Part shown: positions 33,420 to 42,547 of the stretch, piece by piece
Numbering within the stretch: the first letter of the stretch is position 1
Layout: each line of letters begins with the position of its first letter
NCBI RefSeq assembly: GCF_007829335.1
Contig: NZ_VIWO01000001.1
Span: forward strand, 248,001-312,000
Direction: 5' to 3'
From: Chitinophaga polysaccharea
GTDB taxonomy: Bacteria; Bacteroidota; Bacteroidia; Chitinophagales; Chitinophagaceae
DNA: 64,000 nucleotides
The notes under the pieces: model-generated
What the model was told of the DNA's origin: nothing
Seen by the model: the letters and a program-made list of their open reading frames with translations, nothing else
The model's database searches: none
Position numbers and translations under genes: made by a program

Positions 33420-33986
33420 ATGTTCAGTATCGACCAAATTTTGGCTATTACCTTTACGTTATTCGCAGTTATCGACATCGTAGGATCTATCCCGGTATTG
33501 GTATCCCTAAAGGAAAAGCTGGGGCATATAGACGCCGGTAAAGCTACGCTGGCTTCGGGTTTCCTGATGATACTGTTCCTGCTGGTGGGCGAGCCCTTCC
33601 TGAAATTGCTGAGCGTTGATGTACATTCTTTTGCCGTAGCGGGTTCTATCGTTATTTTTGTAATAGGACTGGAAATGATCCTGGGCCTCGAACTTTTCAA
33701 GACAGACCCCGACGCCAAGGCGGGCAGCGTAGTACCCATTGCCTTCCCACTGATAGCCGGTTCGGGTACCCTCACTACCATTATGTCGCTAAAAGCCGAC
33801 TTCGGACAGTATAATATCCTGGCAGGTATCTGCCTAAACCTGGTCATTGTATACATCGTATTACGCTGCCTGAATTACATAGAACGCATGCTGGGCAAGG
33901 CGGGACTAATGGTATTACGTAAATTTTTCGGGGTAATCCTGCTGGCCATAGCGGTTAAAATCTTTAAAAGTAATATTAATCTTTAA
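33420..33986 (+). CDS. MarC family integral membrane protein
   Basis: 188 residues, six membrane helices. LFAVIDIVGSIPVLVSLKEK (about 15-35) and PIAFPLIAGSGTLTTIMSLK (about 110) are the two signature stretches of the MarC/UPF0056 family, once linked to antibiotic resistance but now considered of unknown transport function. It is divergent from the XRE-cupin gene with 87 bp between, and ends about 50 bp before tRNA-Arg. Confidence 0.92.
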   Translation: MFSIDQILAITFTLFAVIDIVGSIPVLVSLKEKLGHIDAGKATLASGFLMILFLLVGEPFLKLLSVDVHSFAVAGSIVIFVIGLEMILGLELFKTDPDAKAGSVVPIAFPLIAGSGTLTTIMSLKADFGQYNILAGICLNLVIVYIVLRCLNYIERMLGKAGLMVLRKFFGVILLAIAVKIFKSNINL

Positions 33987-33991
33987 CCTGA

Positions 33992-34023
33992 TTTGGGATT
34001 GTACAGCAGAAAATGTAGTTTTG
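33992..34023 (+). promoter_or_regulatory. promoter of tRNA-Arg
   Basis: TTTG (33992-33995), 20 bp, TAGTTTTG (34016-34023): an almost ideal Bacteroidota promoter, 10 bp before the tRNA 5' end. Confidence 0.85.
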
Positions 34024-34033
34024 CGTTCTTTCC

Positions 34034-34108
34034 GGCCTCGTAGTACAATGGATAGTATAAGAGTTTCCGAAGCTCCAGATTCAAGTTCGATTCTTGACGA
34101 GGCTACCA
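34034..34108 (+). tRNA. tRNA-Arg (anticodon CCG)
   Basis: Cloverleaf by hand: acceptor GGCCTCG/CGAGGCT (G1-U72 wobble), U8 A9, D-stem GTAC/GTAT with loop AATGGATA, anticodon loop TTCCGAA (CCG, reading CGG), T-stem TCAAG/CTTGA with loop TTCGATT, A73 and encoded CCA (34106-34108). The anticodon stem has an A-C at 27-43. It is single, with its own promoter and terminator. Confidence 0.93.
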
Positions 34109-34111
34109 CCC

Positions 34112-34148
34112 AATATCTGCAAATAGATTATTTGCAGATATTTTTTTT
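34112..34148 (+). terminator. intrinsic terminator of tRNA-Arg
   Basis: AATATCTGCAAATA (34112-34125) and TATTTGCAGATATT (34129-34142), 3-nt loop, followed by a T-run to 34148, starting 3 bp after the CCA end. Confidence 0.92.
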
Positions 34149-34209
34149 ATATTACTGTCGTGTTTTGTTAACTGAATAAATTTTCCATAAAACCTCTATT
34201 CTTTTATCT

Positions 34210-35613
34210 ATGAAAAAAAAGATGCTGTACCTGTTAATCTCAGGTGTTATCCCATTTACATTATCCGCACAGGATACCGTTTACATTAAAAATCAATTAC
34301 TGGCTCCGCAAAGTGCGAACGCATGGATCAGCGGAAAATTCACTTCTGGCTTTATGCAAACTTTCCAGGGCACCAGTACCGGCGGGACCAGACATCATGA
34401 TTTCTTTGGAGGTACGTCAACTCCTGCCGGCGCCAATTTAAGATGGAGTTTTGTATTGCAGGGCCTTGAAACGGGAAGCAACACAGGTAGTGATTTCAGA
34501 ATTTGGAACTATAGCGATAACGGTACTTTTTTAAACAACCCATTCTCCATTTCAAGAGCGTCTGGCATTGTGAGCATTGGCACTTCGTTGGCTGCTACTG
34601 CCATTAATTCCAATAATTCAGCTGGCGCTTTAAGCATTTATGGCGGGGCCAATGGCGTTAACAGCTATCGTGGAGCAGAAATAGGATTACGAGGCGGTTC
34701 CTATAGCACTACGCCCGGCGAAATGAGCTTCCATACGGGATTAGGCGGTGGTGGTACCGCTCAGCCAGAAAGGATGCGCATAGATGCCAATGGACTTGTT
34801 ACAATGGGTTATGGTTTGAGGCTGAATAATGCGACCTCCAATAATATCACCTTCGATCCTGTTGGGCTTGGTGCTCCCACTTTTACTACCAGGAGTGTTG
34901 GCACCAGGGTCACATTGCATCCGGCACTGGGCAGTGCTTCAGGAGATTATGCTATTGGCATTGAACCACAACATATGTGGTTTAGCGTGAATGTCAAAAA
35001 CGTCGCCAATGGTTTTAAATTTTATGCAGGCAATAATCAAATAGGAAGAATCGACGGCTTTGGCGCCACCGACTGGGAAGGCCAAGGCCGTTTTAAGGGA
35101 TGGTATAATGCCAATGGAACTGGTCCAGCTGCGGAGATAGGGATATCTAATGGGACCGCAGTGCTTATTGGCTACGATAGGACTCCCGGCGCTACCCGAT
35201 ATATTCCCTTAGCCTTCTCCGGCGGGACTACCAGCTCAAATCAAACTACTATCTATATCAATAATCTTGGTGTAGGCATTGGCACTGCAACCCCTCAATC
35301 CGAACTTTCCGTGAAAGGCACCATCACGGCCCAACGCGTTAAAGTAACCCAAACCGGCTGGGCCGATTATGTCTTCCATAAAGACTATTCCCTTCCGTCA
35401 TTGGCAGCTGTCGAAAAATATGTGACTACTCATCAGCACCTCGAAGGTATTCCATCCGCAGCAGAAGTGGAAAAAGAAGGTATTGACGTAGGGGAAATGA
35501 ATAAAAAGTTGTTAGAAAAAGTGGAAGAGCTAACACTTTACCTGATTGAGCAAAACAAAAAAATAGCGGCATTGGAAGAGTGGAAAAAGCAGCAGGAAAG
35601 CAAGCAGCATTAA
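34210..35613 (+). CDS. secreted tail-fibre-like repetitive protein
   Basis: 467 residues. Signal peptide (MKKKMLYLLISGVIPFTLSA), then a long Gly/Ser/Asn/Thr-rich beta-structured body with the NLGVGIGTATPQSELSVKGT motif (about 365) typical of Bacteroidota proteins that resemble phage tail fibres, and a C-terminal segment (VFHKDYSLPSLAAVEKYVTT, then HLEGIPSAAEVEKEGIDVGE) ending in a coiled coil (about 430-465). The coiled coil probably trimerises the protein on the surface. The function is unknown; there are no phage genes nearby, so this is not a prophage remnant. Confidence 0.78.
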   Translation: MKKKMLYLLISGVIPFTLSAQDTVYIKNQLLAPQSANAWISGKFTSGFMQTFQGTSTGGTRHHDFFGGTSTPAGANLRWSFVLQGLETGSNTGSDFRIWNYSDNGTFLNNPFSISRASGIVSIGTSLAATAINSNNSAGALSIYGGANGVNSYRGAEIGLRGGSYSTTPGEMSFHTGLGGGGTAQPERMRIDANGLVTMGYGLRLNNATSNNITFDPVGLGAPTFTTRSVGTRVTLHPALGSASGDYAIGIEPQHMWFSVNVKNVANGFKFYAGNNQIGRIDGFGATDWEGQGRFKGWYNANGTGPAAEIGISNGTAVLIGYDRTPGATRYIPLAFSGGTTSSNQTTIYINNLGVGIGTATPQSELSVKGTITAQRVKVTQTGWADYVFHKDYSLPSLAAVEKYVTTHQHLEGIPSAAEVEKEGIDVGEMNKKLLEKVEELTLYLIEQNKKIAALEEWKKQQESKQH

Positions 35614-35666
35614 TAACAATAAAGCCCAACCCCGGCCGGGCCGGGGTTGGGCTTTATTGTTATTAA
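35610..35666. terminator. 27-bp perfect bidirectional terminator
   Basis: Arms 35610-35636 and 35640-35666 pair over 27 bp around a 3-nt loop, GC-rich core (GCCCAACCCCGGC) flanked by AATAACAATAAA and TTTATTGTTATT. It includes the stop codon of the tail-fibre-like gene and lies 8 bp from the convergent ABC-F stop. Confidence 0.92.
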
Positions 35667-35674
35667 CAAATATT

Positions 35675-37582
35675 TTATGCGCTCATTTCACTTAGCTCCA
35701 GCCAACGCATCCCTTTGTCATCCAGCAATTGAATGATTTCCCCGATGCGGTGAGTCATAGGCTCCATTTTATCGAAGCTCAATTCTCCACTGGATAATGC
35801 AGCTTCAATTGTTTTCTTTTCTGTTTCCAGCTGTTCTATTTCCTTCTCCAGTAATTCCAGTTCCCGTTTTTCTTTAAAAGACATTTTACGGCCTTTATTA
35901 TCGGGAGGAGGTAGTGTAGCCGTTACCGTTGGCTCCGGCACGGGTTCCTTTTTGGGCGTAGTTACTTTCTTTTTATCTTCTTCTTTCTGCCACTCACGGT
36001 ACTGGGTATAGTTGCCCGGGAAATCACGGATTTCACCATCCCCCTCAAAAACAAGCAGGTGATCTACCAGTTTGTCCATGAAATAACGGTCGTGACTCAC
36101 AATGATCACACATCCCTGGAAGTCCTGCAGGAAGCTCTCCAGGATGCTTAGGGTAGGCAAGTCCAGATCATTGGTAGGTTCATCCAATACCAGGAAGTTG
36201 GGATTACGGAATAAGATAGACAGCAGGTGTAGCCTTCTTTTCTCACCACCGCTCAACTTAGAGATATAGGTATATTGCTTTTCTGCAGGAAACAGGAATA
36301 ATTCGAGGAATTGCGCCGCGCTTACTTTGGTGCCGTCGGCCAGGGGAAAGTTTTCTGCGATATTCTTTACGAACTCTATTACCCGCATATCTTCTTTCAC
36401 CACCAGACCTGACTGTGAATAGTTACCAAATACAATGGTTTCGCCTACATTGATTTTTCCGGAGTCGGGCTGTTCTGTTCCCAGCAGCATATTCAGGAAA
36501 GTAGACTTCCCTACGCCGTTTTTACCTACAATACCTACCCGCTCGCCCCTTTTGAAAGTATAATCCATTCCTTTGAGGATTTTCAGATCACCATATGACT
36601 TATATACTTTCTTTAACTCCAGGATTTTCCCACCCAGGCGGGTCATTTTAACATTGAGTTCCAGTTGCTGATCGGCTACCCGTTGGCTGGCTTTTTCCTT
36701 TACTTCGTAAAAATTATCCTGTCGGGCTTTGGATTTGGTGGTACGGGCTTTGGGCTGTTTCCGCATCCATTCCAACTCTTTGCGGTAGAGGTTTCGTGCC
36801 TTGTCTACGCTTGCTTTTTCGCTCTCTTCGCGGGCAGCTTTCTTCTCCAGGTAATTCTCATAATCTCCTTTATAGATAAACAATTGTTCCTGGTCCAACT
36901 CCATAATTTCGTTACATACGCTGTCGAGGAAGTAACGGTCGTGCGTTACCAGCAATAGGGTTACCCGTTCCTGGTCCAGGTAGTTTTCCAGCCATTCAAT
37001 CATGCTTACATCCAAGTGGTTGGTAGGCTCGTCCATGATCAGCAACACATGTTTGTGTTCAAAGCCAATTTCAATGAGGACTTTAGCGAGTGCTACCCGT
37101 TTTTGTTGCCCCCCAGATAGGGAGCCAACAGGCTGATCGAGGTTGTGTATATTAAGTTTACCTAATATCTGCTTCACTTTAGCGTCGAAATGCCAGGCGT
37201 TTAGCTCATCCATTTTAGCAATGGAAGTCGTCAATTTGTCCAGATCAGGCTCGCCATGGCTTTCTTCTGTAAGCAATTCGTATTCTTTGATGGCATTCAG
37301 TACCGGGTTATCGTGGCTAAAGATGTTTTCGATAACGGATTTGGCCATATCAAAACCGGACTGCTGCTCCAGCATTACCACCGTTACATCTTTATGGATC
37401 CAGACTTTGCCACTGTCGGGCGCATCCTTTCCACATAAAATCCGCAGCAATGTGGATTTTCCGGTGCCGTTGAGCGCCACCAGCGCTATTTTATCCCCTT
37501 CTTCAATATGAAAAGAAATGTCTTTAAATAATGGTTTGGTCCCAAAAGATTTGGTAAGTCCTTCTACTGAAACGTAATGCAT
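35675..37582 (-). CDS. ABC-F family ATPase (Uup-like)
   Basis: 635 residues with two nucleotide-binding domains: Walker A GTGKSTLL and GVGKSTFL, signatures SLSGGQQKRVALAK and KLSGGEKRRLHLL, Walker B MDEPTNHLD and LDEPTNDLD, joined by an Arg/Lys-rich linker (about 245-310). The C-terminal coiled coil (about 555-635) and overall length match E. coli Uup. ABC-F proteins act on ribosomes or on branched DNA/ribosome assembly rather than in transport. It is a single gene. Confidence 0.93.
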   Translation of the reverse strand: MHYVSVEGLTKSFGTKPLFKDISFHIEEGDKIALVALNGTGKSTLLRILCGKDAPDSGKVWIHKDVTVVMLEQQSGFDMAKSVIENIFSHDNPVLNAIKEYELLTEESHGEPDLDKLTTSIAKMDELNAWHFDAKVKQILGKLNIHNLDQPVGSLSGGQQKRVALAKVLIEIGFEHKHVLLIMDEPTNHLDVSMIEWLENYLDQERVTLLLVTHDRYFLDSVCNEIMELDQEQLFIYKGDYENYLEKKAAREESEKASVDKARNLYRKELEWMRKQPKARTTKSKARQDNFYEVKEKASQRVADQQLELNVKMTRLGGKILELKKVYKSYGDLKILKGMDYTFKRGERVGIVGKNGVGKSTFLNMLLGTEQPDSGKINVGETIVFGNYSQSGLVVKEDMRVIEFVKNIAENFPLADGTKVSAAQFLELFLFPAEKQYTYISKLSGGEKRRLHLLSILFRNPNFLVLDEPTNDLDLPTLSILESFLQDFQGCVIIVSHDRYFMDKLVDHLLVFEGDGEIRDFPGNYTQYREWQKEEDKKKVTTPKKEPVPEPTVTATLPPPDNKGRKMSFKEKRELELLEKEIEQLETEKKTIEAALSSGELSFDKMEPMTHRIGEIIQLLDDKGMRWLELSEMSA

Positions 37583-37756
37583 GGTGCGAAGTTATAAATT
37601 ATCGGGAACACTGGGAGATGGAGAGAGTTATGATTTTTTCGTATATTCAATATAGGATAAGCAGGGTTTCCCATTATCTGACTATTTCTTATTACCAGGC
37701 ATTATTTCGGCCTTTGTCCATTATTATCCTCCCCTCCTTGCGTATTAAGAAAGTAA

Positions 37757-37784
37757 AAGCCCTTCTGCCAATGCAGAAGGGCTT
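37757..37784 (-). terminator. intrinsic terminator after RemB/Wzi-like gene
   Basis: AAGCCCTTCTGC and GCAGAAGGGCTT around CAAT; on the minus strand a TTTTAC tail follows. It is 22 bp past the stop at 37806. Confidence 0.88.
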
Positions 37785-37805
37785 GCATATTTTCATAAAG
37801 AATTA

Positions 37806-39392
37806 TTAAAAGTCGTAGTAGAATTGACGGAAAGTGCTGCGTAGGCCAAAACTAAATATCAGGTCTGTACTTTTGTCTATATCGTTACTCAGCTTTCTTG
37901 CTGCCAGGGAGGCCTCCAGGCGGAGGTTATACTTGGGGTTTACCACGTATGCAATAGTACCCTGTGCATATAACAAATTAGTTTTGACACCCTGTCCTAT
38001 CCAGTTGCCATATTCATTGGGGTGGGTGGTATAGGGTTTGGAGATGTCGTGTCCATAATTGGTTTTCAAATCCGGATCATCACCATATTTTGAATACATC
38101 ACCTCCCCTCTGCCATACCATCTCTTATAACGATAAGTAGCAATGCCCAACAGTTCCTGGAAATTGGCGCCCAGAGGGTGTGCGAGGGACTGGTTGTAGT
38201 GCTCATAGTTAATCATGGTGCTTTTGTAACTATAGGTATATGGCCTTACTGCGTTATATTCTCCCTGGAGGTCCAGGTTTTTCACTTTAAAGATGTCAAA
38301 TGAACGGAATCCCAGTTGCCAGCTTTGCTTATTGGCCCACCAGCCTTTACCTCCAAAAACTTCTTTCAGCTTAAATTCATCCAGTACTAATTGCCCGTAG
38401 ATGGTTGTTTTCGGGAATAGTTTAAACTTCGCATTCATACCCACCAGGGCATTATCTGACGAACCTTCAGAAAACTCTGCCGACCGCAGAAATATAATCG
38501 GGTTCATGTAACTCCAGTCAAAACCGCGTTTACGGCCAGAAGAATCGGCGTCGGGCCAGATAACGGCATCAAATAAGCCGATAGTCAACTTTTTGTTGAC
38601 GTTCCAGTCAAGGAAATGAAATACGCCCCATTTTTTATAGTATCCCAAATCTTCATAGGCAGTGGCAAAATCCCTGCTATGCTTATCCATAAATTGAGCC
38701 CACATAGCAGTGTATTGCACATTGCCCAGGTTACCAGTTAATTTCAAGTAAGGGTAGCTAAACTGTATATCAGATAAAATCAGGGAACGATACCCATCGC
38801 CGATGAAATTAGTACCATATCCGGCAGTTACATTAAGGTACTTGTTAGGAGTATAGGATAACAAAGCACTGGCATAGTTATAATCGAAAGCCTTTCCATT
38901 GCTATAATCCTTAATTCCACCCTGCCCAGGTACAACCTGGTTTTTTCTTATATACAGGTCCAGGTATTCAGGGAATTTTCCCTGGTTCTCATAAAAGTAG
39001 GATTCAAAATAGAATTTGGTACCAATATTAGCTTGTATGCTGGCGCCGCGGGTATTTATCCAGGTAGTTCTGCTACCATTTCTTGACTTCCCAATCTGGA
39101 AATCAGGGAGAAAATCAATAAAAACATTATAATCTTTATTGCGAAACTCCAGTAAATGCTCATTGAAGAGTTTCCGGTGGAATAGGCTCCGCTTTGTTGT
39201 ATCCGAATGGGTATACATAACACTCGTATCTTCATGAAGAGCAGGCTTAAACGCAGTGTGGTGATTACTGCTATCCATATAGAGTTCCCGGATGTTCTGG
39301 CTGTGATACGGCACAATAACGGGTAACTTTTCTTGTGCATTTGCTGCACTACATAGTAGTAACATTGCTACCATCCAAATGAGATGCTTCAT
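37806..39392 (-). CDS. RemB / capsule-assembly Wzi-like outer membrane protein
   Basis: 528 residues from ATG 39392 with a signal peptide (MKHLIWMVAMLLLCSAANAQ). The mature part is a beta-rich barrel with many aromatic residues and opens with PVIVPYHSQNIRELYMDSSN, a stretch I associate with Flavobacterium RemB-type proteins; the body recalls the Wzi capsule-assembly barrel. RemB is linked to gliding/surface adhesion, Wzi to capsule anchoring. Its position next to the polysaccharide locus favours a capsule-linked role. The assignment is family-level and moderate. Confidence 0.7.
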   Translation of the reverse strand: MKHLIWMVAMLLLCSAANAQEKLPVIVPYHSQNIRELYMDSSNHHTAFKPALHEDTSVMYTHSDTTKRSLFHRKLFNEHLLEFRNKDYNVFIDFLPDFQIGKSRNGSRTTWINTRGASIQANIGTKFYFESYFYENQGKFPEYLDLYIRKNQVVPGQGGIKDYSNGKAFDYNYASALLSYTPNKYLNVTAGYGTNFIGDGYRSLILSDIQFSYPYLKLTGNLGNVQYTAMWAQFMDKHSRDFATAYEDLGYYKKWGVFHFLDWNVNKKLTIGLFDAVIWPDADSSGRKRGFDWSYMNPIIFLRSAEFSEGSSDNALVGMNAKFKLFPKTTIYGQLVLDEFKLKEVFGGKGWWANKQSWQLGFRSFDIFKVKNLDLQGEYNAVRPYTYSYKSTMINYEHYNQSLAHPLGANFQELLGIATYRYKRWYGRGEVMYSKYGDDPDLKTNYGHDISKPYTTHPNEYGNWIGQGVKTNLLYAQGTIAYVVNPKYNLRLEASLAARKLSNDIDKSTDLIFSFGLRSTFRQFYYDF

Positions 39393-39565
39393 TAATTCTC
39401 TTTTGATTGCTAAAAAATACGGATCAGGTCTCACAAACATCCCAAACAGGTCTTTCCAAAACACAATATGATCCACTTGCCAGGATGCAAATATAGTAAT
39501 TCCGTTAAATCGCAGTGACAGCAGGGAATAAGATAGAAATAAACGGGATCATTGTTCGGGTAAAA

Positions 39566-40501
39566 TTACCCAAAGATTTTATCTTTTAAGACATTTTTGT
39601 AAACCTTTATAATTCCCTCTTCTAAACCAATCGTCTCTTTCCAACCGTAACTATGCAGTTTTTCTACATCCATTAGTTTTCTTGGCGTGCCATCCGGCTT
39701 ACTGGTATCAAAGACAAGTTCTCCTTCAAATCCAACTATTTTCTTAATTAACAGCGCTAAATCTTTAATACTGATATCCTCGCCAACACCAATATTTACA
39801 GGCCCCTTATCATTGTAGTGCTGCATTAGGTAAAAGCAGGCATCTGCCATATCATCGGCATGAAGAAATTCGCGTTTAGGCGTACCTGTACCCCATAGCG
39901 TTACTTCAGCCTGGTTATTAACCTTCGCTTCATGCATTTTCCGCAACATCGCAGGCAAAACGTGGGAATTATTCAAGTCATAGTTATCATTGGGCCCGTA
40001 TAAGTTTGTGGGCATCACAGAAACAAAATTGCATCCATACTGGGCACGGTAAGCGTCACACATTTCTATACCAGCAATCTTAGCAATAGCATAAGGTTCA
40101 TTCGTAGGCTCCAGGGGTCCGGTAAGCAAATACTCCTCTTTCAGTGGTTGAGGAGCCAATTTAGGATAAATACAGGAGGATCCCAGAAACATCAACTTCT
40201 TTGCATTATTAATGTGTGCCTGATGAATAACATTGTTCTGGATCATCAGGTTCTCATAGATAAATTGCCCCCGATAGGTATTATTAGCCATGATTCCCCC
40301 CACTTTTGCAGCTGCGAGGAAAATATAGTCCGGCTTAGTCTGTTCAAAAAAAACAGCCACAGCCGTCTGGTTGCGCAAGTCAAGTTCTTTAGATGTTCTT
40401 GTAATGATATTATTAAAACCCTCTTTCTGCAGGCGTCTCACAATGGCTGATCCTACCATCCCCCTGTGCCCGGCTACATATATTTTATCATTAACGTTCA
40501 T
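39566..40501 (-). CDS. fcl: GDP-L-fucose synthase
   Basis: 311 residues, short-chain dehydrogenase fold. Nucleotide-binding [14 protein letters not shown] (about 11), FLGSSCIYP (about 108), catalytic Tyr/Lys in [10 protein letters not shown] (about 138) and the [20 protein letters not shown] signature. It epimerises and reduces GDP-4-keto-6-deoxymannose to GDP-L-fucose with NADPH. It lies 2 bp after gmd and is the last gene of the polysaccharide locus. Confidence 0.96.
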   Translation of the reverse strand: MNVNDKIYVAGHRGMVGSAIVRRLQKEGFNNIITRTSKELDLRNQTAVAVFFEQTKPDYIFLAAAKVGGIMANNTYRGQFIYENLMIQNNVIHQAHINNAKKLMFLGSSCIYPKLAPQPLKEEYLLTGPLEPTNEPYAIAKIAGIEMCDAYRAQYGCNFVSVMPTNLYGPNDNYDLNNSHVLPAMLRKMHEAKVNNQAEVTLWGTGTPKREFLHADDMADACFYLMQHYNDKGPVNIGVGEDISIKDLALLIKKIVGFEGELVFDTSKPDGTPRKLMDVEKLHSYGWKETIGLEEGIIKVYKNVLKDKIFG

Positions 40502-40503
40502 GC

Positions 40504-41613
40504 CTATTCGAATTGATTTAACACTTTATACCCGGCATCCTTTAACAGCTTTTCCCGCTTAAATAGTTCCACATCTGCAGCCACCATTTCCTTTACAAGC
40601 GCCGGTAAATCATATTTGGGTTTCCATCCCAGTTGGGTATTAGCCTTTGTGGGGTTCCCGATCAACAGCTCAACTTCAGTAGGACGGAAATATCTGGGAT
40701 CAATAGCTACAATTTCCTGTCCAATACTTAAAGGCGATGCCTGTGCGATACGCTTAACATATCCTTTTTCATCTACACCTTCTCCTTTAAATTCTATTTC
40801 AATACCAACCTCTGCAAATGCCAGCGTAATAAAATCCCTCACGGTTGTAGTAATTCCCGTTGCAATCACATAATCCTCCGGCTTCTCTTGTTGCAGAATC
40901 AGCCACATTGCCTCCACATAATCTTTTGCGTGCCCCCAGTCGCGCTTCGCATTCAGGTTTCCCATATAAAGCTTGTCCTGCATGCCCAATGATAATTTTG
41001 CAACTGCACGGGTAATCTTTCTGGTTACAAAAGTCTCGCCACGTAAGGGGCTCTCATGATTAAATAAAATACCATTACAGGCAAACATGTTATATGCCTC
41101 CCTATAGTTGACAGTAATCCAGTAGGCATACATTTTGGCAACGGCGTATGGAGATCTTGGATAGAATGGCGTTTTCTCGGACTGAGGTACTTCCTGTACT
41201 AAACCGTACAATTCGGACGTAGAAGCCTGATATATTTTTGTTTTTTGGATCAGGCCTAATAGCCTCACAGCCTCCAGAATTCGTAACGTACCAATGCCGT
41301 CTGCGTCGGCTGTATACTCAGGCGCTTCAAAACTTACCTGAACATGACTCATTGCTCCCAGGTTGTATATCTCATCCGGCTGTACTTCCTGTACAATACG
41401 GATAAGATTCGTACTGTCTGTCAGGTCACCATAATGAAGCTTGAAATGCACATTTTTCTCATGCGGATCCTGATAGAGATGATCAATCCTGTCAGTATTA
41501 AATAGCGAACTTCTTCTTTTTATACCATGTACTTTATAACCCTTCTTTAACAATAGCTGAGCCAGGTAAGCCCCGTCCTGTCCCGTTATGCCGGTAATAA
41601 GCGCAATCTTCAT
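40504..41613 (-). CDS. gmd: GDP-mannose 4,6-dehydratase
   Basis: 369 residues from ATG 41613. NAD(P)-binding [19 protein letters not shown] (about 7), [30 protein letters not shown] (about 128), catalytic [10 protein letters not shown] (about 155) and [20 protein letters not shown]. Converts GDP-mannose to GDP-4-keto-6-deoxymannose, the substrate of the next gene (fcl). The in-frame extension to 41658 is rejected. Confidence 0.97.
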   Translation of the reverse strand: MKIALITGITGQDGAYLAQLLLKKGYKVHGIKRRSSLFNTDRIDHLYQDPHEKNVHFKLHYGDLTDSTNLIRIVQEVQPDEIYNLGAMSHVQVSFEAPEYTADADGIGTLRILEAVRLLGLIQKTKIYQASTSELYGLVQEVPQSEKTPFYPRSPYAVAKMYAYWITVNYREAYNMFACNGILFNHESPLRGETFVTRKITRAVAKLSLGMQDKLYMGNLNAKRDWGHAKDYVEAMWLILQQEKPEDYVIATGITTTVRDFITLAFAEVGIEIEFKGEGVDEKGYVKRIAQASPLSIGQEIVAIDPRYFRPTEVELLIGNPTKANTQLGWKPKYDLPALVKEMVAADVELFKREKLLKDAGYKVLNQFE

Positions 41614-41706
41614 TATAAATACATTAAATGAAATACAAATGTAAACATTTATCGCCAAGTGATTAACGTCCCCTAATTTCCCATCTTCACTACTGCTTTA
41701 TACATT

Positions 41707-42516
41707 TTAGTGCCAGTAATGCTTCACCAGACCATTAATTGTATAGTTAATGAAATAAATTGAAGATTTCAGCAAATTTAAGCGCTCTACATTACGATAT
41801 ACCATCCATTGATACTTTGCCGCTTTTGTTTTATTGGATGAAATCCCACCTCCATGCTTCCTGTAATAAGCCAGAGGCTCATCAATGCCAATAAAGAGAT
41901 CAGTATTATTATTTTTCTTAGCTATCTGCAACCAGAGTACATAATCCTCTTTTCCCCATTTTCTCAATATTTCCGGGGGAACAGTCGAATCCGGATTACG
42001 CAAATGATCTAAGAAAAATAATTTGCCTAACTCTTTTGCATTATAAACGGCAGTAAGACAGCCGACATCACAACCAGACAACAAGTCTGTATAGCTAACT
42101 TTTGATGGAACATGAATTGTTTTAACATGTTTGTCATCTGCTGTAATCACATGGTACGCAGTAAACGAAAAAAGAGCGCCTATCGCCAGCATCCGGGTTA
42201 TTTGGACCTCCAGCTTTGTGGGTGCCCAAAGATCGTCACTATCCAAAAATGCAATATAATCGCCCGACGCCTGTTTAATACCCGTATTACGCGCTACACC
42301 AGCGCCGCCATTCTCTACAGTTCTAATAACTTTTATCCTTTCGTCGTTGGAGGCATACTCACTTGCTATTTTCCAAGTTCCATCTTTCGAATGATCATCT
42401 ATTATAATCATCTCCCAATTGACATAGGATTGATTAAGTACAGATTCTATTGTTTTACCTATATATTTTTCTACATTATAGGCCGGCGTTATAATCGAAA
42501 TCAGAGGTTGTATCAT
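41707..42516 (-). CDS. family 2 glycosyltransferase
   Basis: 269 residues, GT-A fold. SIITPAYNVEKYIGKTIESV (about 7), IIIDDHSKDGTW (about 38) and the DxD-type FLDSDDLW (about 91), followed by an acceptor-binding C-terminal half (DYVLWLQIAKKNNNTDLFIG). It transfers a sugar from a nucleotide donor on the cytoplasmic side during repeat-unit assembly. The donor cannot be told; its place next to gmd-fcl may point to fucose, but this is only a guess. Confidence 0.92.
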   Translation of the reverse strand: MIQPLISIITPAYNVEKYIGKTIESVLNQSYVNWEMIIIDDHSKDGTWKIASEYASNDERIKVIRTVENGGAGVARNTGIKQASGDYIAFLDSDDLWAPTKLEVQITRMLAIGALFSFTAYHVITADDKHVKTIHVPSKVSYTDLLSGCDVGCLTAVYNAKELGKLFFLDHLRNPDSTVPPEILRKWGKEDYVLWLQIAKKNNNTDLFIGIDEPLAYYRKHGGGISSNKTKAAKYQWMVYRNVERLNLLKSSIYFINYTINGLVKHYWH

Positions 42517-42547
42517 CAGATAAAATTATATAAACAGGGCTTTTTCA

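Noticed and set aside
34034..34210. Integration site of a mobile element at tRNA-Arg
   Set aside because: No integrase gene, no repeated tRNA 3' end and no phage genes nearby; the tail-fibre-like protein has a Sec signal and stands alone.
39558..39571. GGGTAAAATTACCC as terminator of the polysaccharide locus
   Set aside because: The palindrome leaves only a 2-nt loop and overlaps the end of fcl, so it is not a convincing hairpin.
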